NCBI GenBank assembly: GCA_024645065.1
Contig: JAHEGP010000048.1
Location: forward strand, 1 to 15,672
Direction of reading: 5' to 3'
Origin: Cellvibrionales bacterium
GTDB taxonomy: Bacteria > Pseudomonadota > Gammaproteobacteria > Pseudomonadales > JAHEGP01
DNA length: 15,672 nt
The notes under the pieces are model-generated. The model worked only from the letters and a program-made list of their open reading frames with translations, was not told where the DNA came from and made no database searches. Made by a program: the position numbers and the translations under genes. Positions 13,936 through 15,672 of this stretch are shown here, piece by piece (positions within the stretch are counted from its first letter, which is position 1; the number at the start of each line of letters is the position of its first letter).

Positions 13936-14616
13936 CTACCCGGTTGTTGTGGTCCAGCCACCCGCCAGCGGCAGAATCTGGCCGACCATATGCGTACAAT
14001 GAGGCCCCGCCAAATACAATGCCAACTGCGCTGTCTCCGCTCCCTCGGCGACTTTTTTGCCGGGAACGAGTTGCTGCAAGTGACGTTGGAATGCCTCTTT
14101 TTCCAGGAGGTCATCTGGATAGTAGGTCGAATTGCGAACATAGTTCTGGGCGATGGCATTCACCTGAACATTGTATTTAGCGAGCTCCAGGCCCGCCGCG
14201 CGCAAGAAACTGTTTTGTGCGCCTCGCGCAGCGCAGTAGGCCGAGGCATGGGGAATGCCTCGCAGTGGCGCCGCGCTGGTCACCGCGATAATCTTGCCAC
14301 GGCCGCGCTCTTTCATCGGGCCGGATAGCGCTCGCACCAGGCGCATCAGGGGATCAACCAGTTTGTCGAATAACAGCCTCCAGTCCTGGTCTTCAATGTT
14401 CTCTAACGCGGCGGTCTGCGGGGGTGCAGCAAGATTGGCAACCACAATATCCGGCAAGCCCGAAGCTAATAGCGCCCTCAGCTCATCATCGGAATAGCTG
14501 CCGCCATAGTCGCAGCTAAGGCGGGCTCCCTCTTGCCTGAAAAGCTCTACAATAGCTGGACCCATATAATCGCCCGCGCTGGTGACCAACACTTTCTTGT
14601 CTTGCAGAATCGCCAT
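13936..14616 (-). CDS. SDR-fold protein, probable halohydrin dehalogenase (HheB-like)
   Basis: The 226-residue product has a short-chain dehydrogenase fold but not the normal SDR active site. The glycine-rich cofactor loop reads TSAGDYMG (12-19) instead of TGxxxGxG, and the catalytic YxxxK is YCAAR (Y127, R131). Both match halohydrin dehalogenase signatures: T-x4-[FY]-x-G (T12, Y17, G19) and S-x12-Y-x3-R (S114, Y127, R131). Those enzymes turn vicinal haloalcohols into epoxides and halide without a nucleotide cofactor; in HheB the loop is also Y-M-G. The tail VGQILPLAGGWTT resembles the HheB end. An AGGAAAA sequence before the ATG is a good ribosome binding site. It is the first gene of a pair with the hydrolase-like lipoprotein. 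An ordinary or inactive SDR remains possible. Confidence 0.8.
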   Translation of the reverse strand: MAILQDKKVLVTSAGDYMGPAIVELFRQEGARLSCDYGGSYSDDELRALLASGLPDIVVANLAAPPQTAALENIEDQDWRLLFDKLVDPLMRLVRALSGPMKERGRGKIIAVTSAAPLRGIPHASAYCAARGAQNSFLRAAGLELAKYNVQVNAIAQNYVRNSTYYPDDLLEKEAFQRHLQQLVPGKKVAEGAETAQLALYLAGPHCTHMVGQILPLAGGWTTTTG

Positions 14617-15114
14617 GGATTTTCCTGGCTGGCCGTGCTTACTGTGGATTTCGATTCCAATAGCAGCCTGGACCTTGCTTACCGCCCACGCGAATTATCG
14701 CTGTTTGTCGATTGCCATCGCGCCCTTGCGTATAATCAACGATCAGTGGGGAACCGAGCCGACATACTAACACAGCCCTGAACAATGCTTCAGGTATGCC
14801 GTTGCCAGCCTGGCGGTGAAATTATTCAGTACCCTGCTTATACTGTGTCCCTGCTGCGTTCAGGGGTTTTGGGGCAGAATCAAAATGTAAGCGAGCCTCC
14901 GTCGCTGATCGGCGCGTCATGAAAAGTGACCTGGGGCACATTATCGAGTGCCAAAGGAGGGCGCAGTTTTGGCGGTCCTCGGCGCCAGAACCCGCGTATA
15001 ATGGGCGCTGGGATACTGGAAGCGGCAAAAAACGCGACGTCGCAAAATTTTTCAAAAAGCGGCGCTGTGCCATACTCAAAAGCCATAGTCGTTTGCCTGG
15101 GAATGTCTTTGTTT
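14617..15114. other. Non-coding stretch between divergent genes
   Basis: About 500 bases without a convincing gene. It must hold the promoters of the SDR-type operon (leftward) and the lipoprotein gene (rightward). Seen here: a perfect plus-strand TATAAT at 14731-14736 with no good -35; a hairpin CCTGAA-caatgc-TTCAGG (14777-14794); a hairpin CCCTG/CAGGG followed by GTTTT (14849-14870); a second TATAAT at 14997; and the palindrome GCGACGTCGC (15033-15042). Short frames on the minus strand look like chance. Confidence 0.5.
14997..15002 (+). promoter_or_regulatory. -10 box, probable promoter of the PKD lipoprotein gene
   Basis: TATAAT followed by GGGCGC, in GC-rich surroundings. No good -35 at 16-18 bases; a TTGGCG lies 22 bases upstream. 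Transcription would begin at about 15009, giving a leader of about 105 bases. Confidence 0.4.
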
Positions 15115-15672
15115 ATGCAATTACTTGCCCGTTTGTTTTCGGGGGTTCTACTGTTAATGCTGGTCACCGGTTGTGGCGGCGGTGGCGGAGGTGGCGACAG
15201 TGATGTTCTGCCCCAGAACACCTTACCTGTGGCCAGCTTCCTGGTGCAACCCCAAAACCCACAGGTCAGTGTCGAGCTGACTTTCGATGCCAGTGAATCC
15301 TTCGATGAAGACGGCAGTATCAGTAGCTATTTATGGGATTTCGGTGATGGCAGTGGTGCTGAGGGTAGTCAGGTGGCCCATGTCTACCACACAGCCGGGG
15401 AGAGGCCAGTAACGCTAACCGTCATAGACAACCAGGGCGGCCGCGCTACCCTGGAAAAAAGCCTTGCCGTCCTGCCGGGGTTCAGTCTTAGCGGCGAAAT
15501 CAGGGTTGCGGGCAATATCGTCACCGACAGTGACGTCAATGACCCCGCCGCGCCCTATATCCCCAACGACAGCGCGCTGTTCGCCCAGGCCTTGCCCAAC
15601 CCGGCGATCAGCAACGGATTTATCAGCAGCGACGCTACCGGTGTCGCGGGTGATCGCTTTGCCGATCGTGGT
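15115..15672 (+). CDS. PKD-domain lipoprotein, partial (possible S8 secreted protease)
   Basis: The open frame runs off the window end, so only the first 186 residues are visible. The signal peptide MQLLARLFSGVLLMLVTGC has a lipobox VTGC; C19 is followed by seven glycines, a flexible linker common in gammaproteobacterial surface lipoproteins. A PKD domain covers about 35-120, with SFDEDGSISSYLWDFGDG and LTVIDNQG as typical strands. After it comes a block with DSDVNDPAAPYIPNDSA and QALPNP. I recall similar blocks from the front of secreted subtilisin-like (S8) proteases and related pre-peptidase proteins, but no catalytic residues are within the window, so protease is inference. An in-frame ATG at 15103 is an alternative start; GGGA at 15099-15102 suits 15115 better. 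Confidence 0.8.
   Translation, partial: MQLLARLFSGVLLLMLVTGCGGGGGGGDSDVLPQNTLPVASFLVQPQNPQVSVELTFDASESFDEDGSISSYLWDFGDGSGAEGSQVAHVYHTAGERPVTLTVIDNQGGRATLEKSLAVLPGFSLSGEIRVAGNIVTDSDVNDPAAPYIPNDSALFAQALPNPAISNGFISSDATGVAGDRFADRG

Noticed and set aside
13926..14159. N-terminal extension of the hydrolase-like lipoprotein
   Set aside because: It would be antisense-free but out of frame over the SDR-type gene, is Arg/Trp-rich, and would bury the lipoprotein signal peptide internally.
14731..14870. 6S RNA or SRP RNA gene
   Set aside because: A short stretch looked vaguely like 6S RNA, but the overall length and long-stem architecture are absent.
14880..15221. Minus-strand frame with a run of prolines
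   Set aside because: The prolines are the complement of the polyglycine linker of the PKD lipoprotein, and the rest covers its promoter region. No conserved features.

Overview
The window looks like chromosomal DNA from a GC-rich marine-type gammaproteobacterium (Pseudomonadales/Cellvibrionales-like). The evidence is a MiaE of the Pseudomonas/enterobacterial kind and the divergent block lpxH-ppiB / glnS-cysS, an order I recall from Pseudomonas. The lipoproteins also carry gammaproteobacterial-style lipoboxes, one followed by a glycine run. The species cannot be named from the sequence.

Layout, left to right. (1) 1-1100: miaE, a tRNA hydroxylase gene with a promoter almost touching its start codon, then a small probable gene for an ERR-motif protein. 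(2) 1187-5659: the housekeeping core. lpxH and ppiB form a minus-strand pair with a 4-base overlap. glnS and cysS form a plus-strand pair driven by a promoter with a perfect TATAAT. (3) 5661-5947: a non-coding 287-bp element one base after the cysS stop. It has perfect 25-bp terminal inverted repeats, nested internal inverted repeats and an 18-bp tandem duplication, and I read it as a MITE-like mobile element. (4) 6017-7852: an LplT/Aas-like transporter fused to a short acyltransferase-like domain that lacks its catalytic histidine and has no acyl-ACP synthetase domain. (5) 7853-8031: a cluster of hairpins between convergent genes. (6) 8031-11626: a type I secretion pair on the minus strand (ABC exporter, then HlyD-type adaptor), with no outer-membrane factor or RTX substrate in view. 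(7) 11832-14616: a minus-strand two-gene operon of an SDR-fold protein followed by a large lipoprotein with an alpha/beta-hydrolase signature. (8) 14617-15114: a non-coding stretch with two TATAAT boxes. (9) 15115 to the window end: the start of a secreted PKD-domain lipoprotein that resembles the front of S8-type secreted proteases.

The most interesting gene is the SDR-fold protein at 13936-14616. It has lost the usual TGxxxGxG cofactor loop and the YxxxK lysine. Instead it carries both signatures of halohydrin dehalogenases: T-x4-[FY]-x-G and S-x12-Y-x3-R. It is probably co-transcribed with a hydrolase-like lipoprotein, so a small catabolic or detoxifying unit is possible, but that is inference. 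The second interesting item is the structured 287-bp element after cysS, whose two inner loops are complementary to each other.
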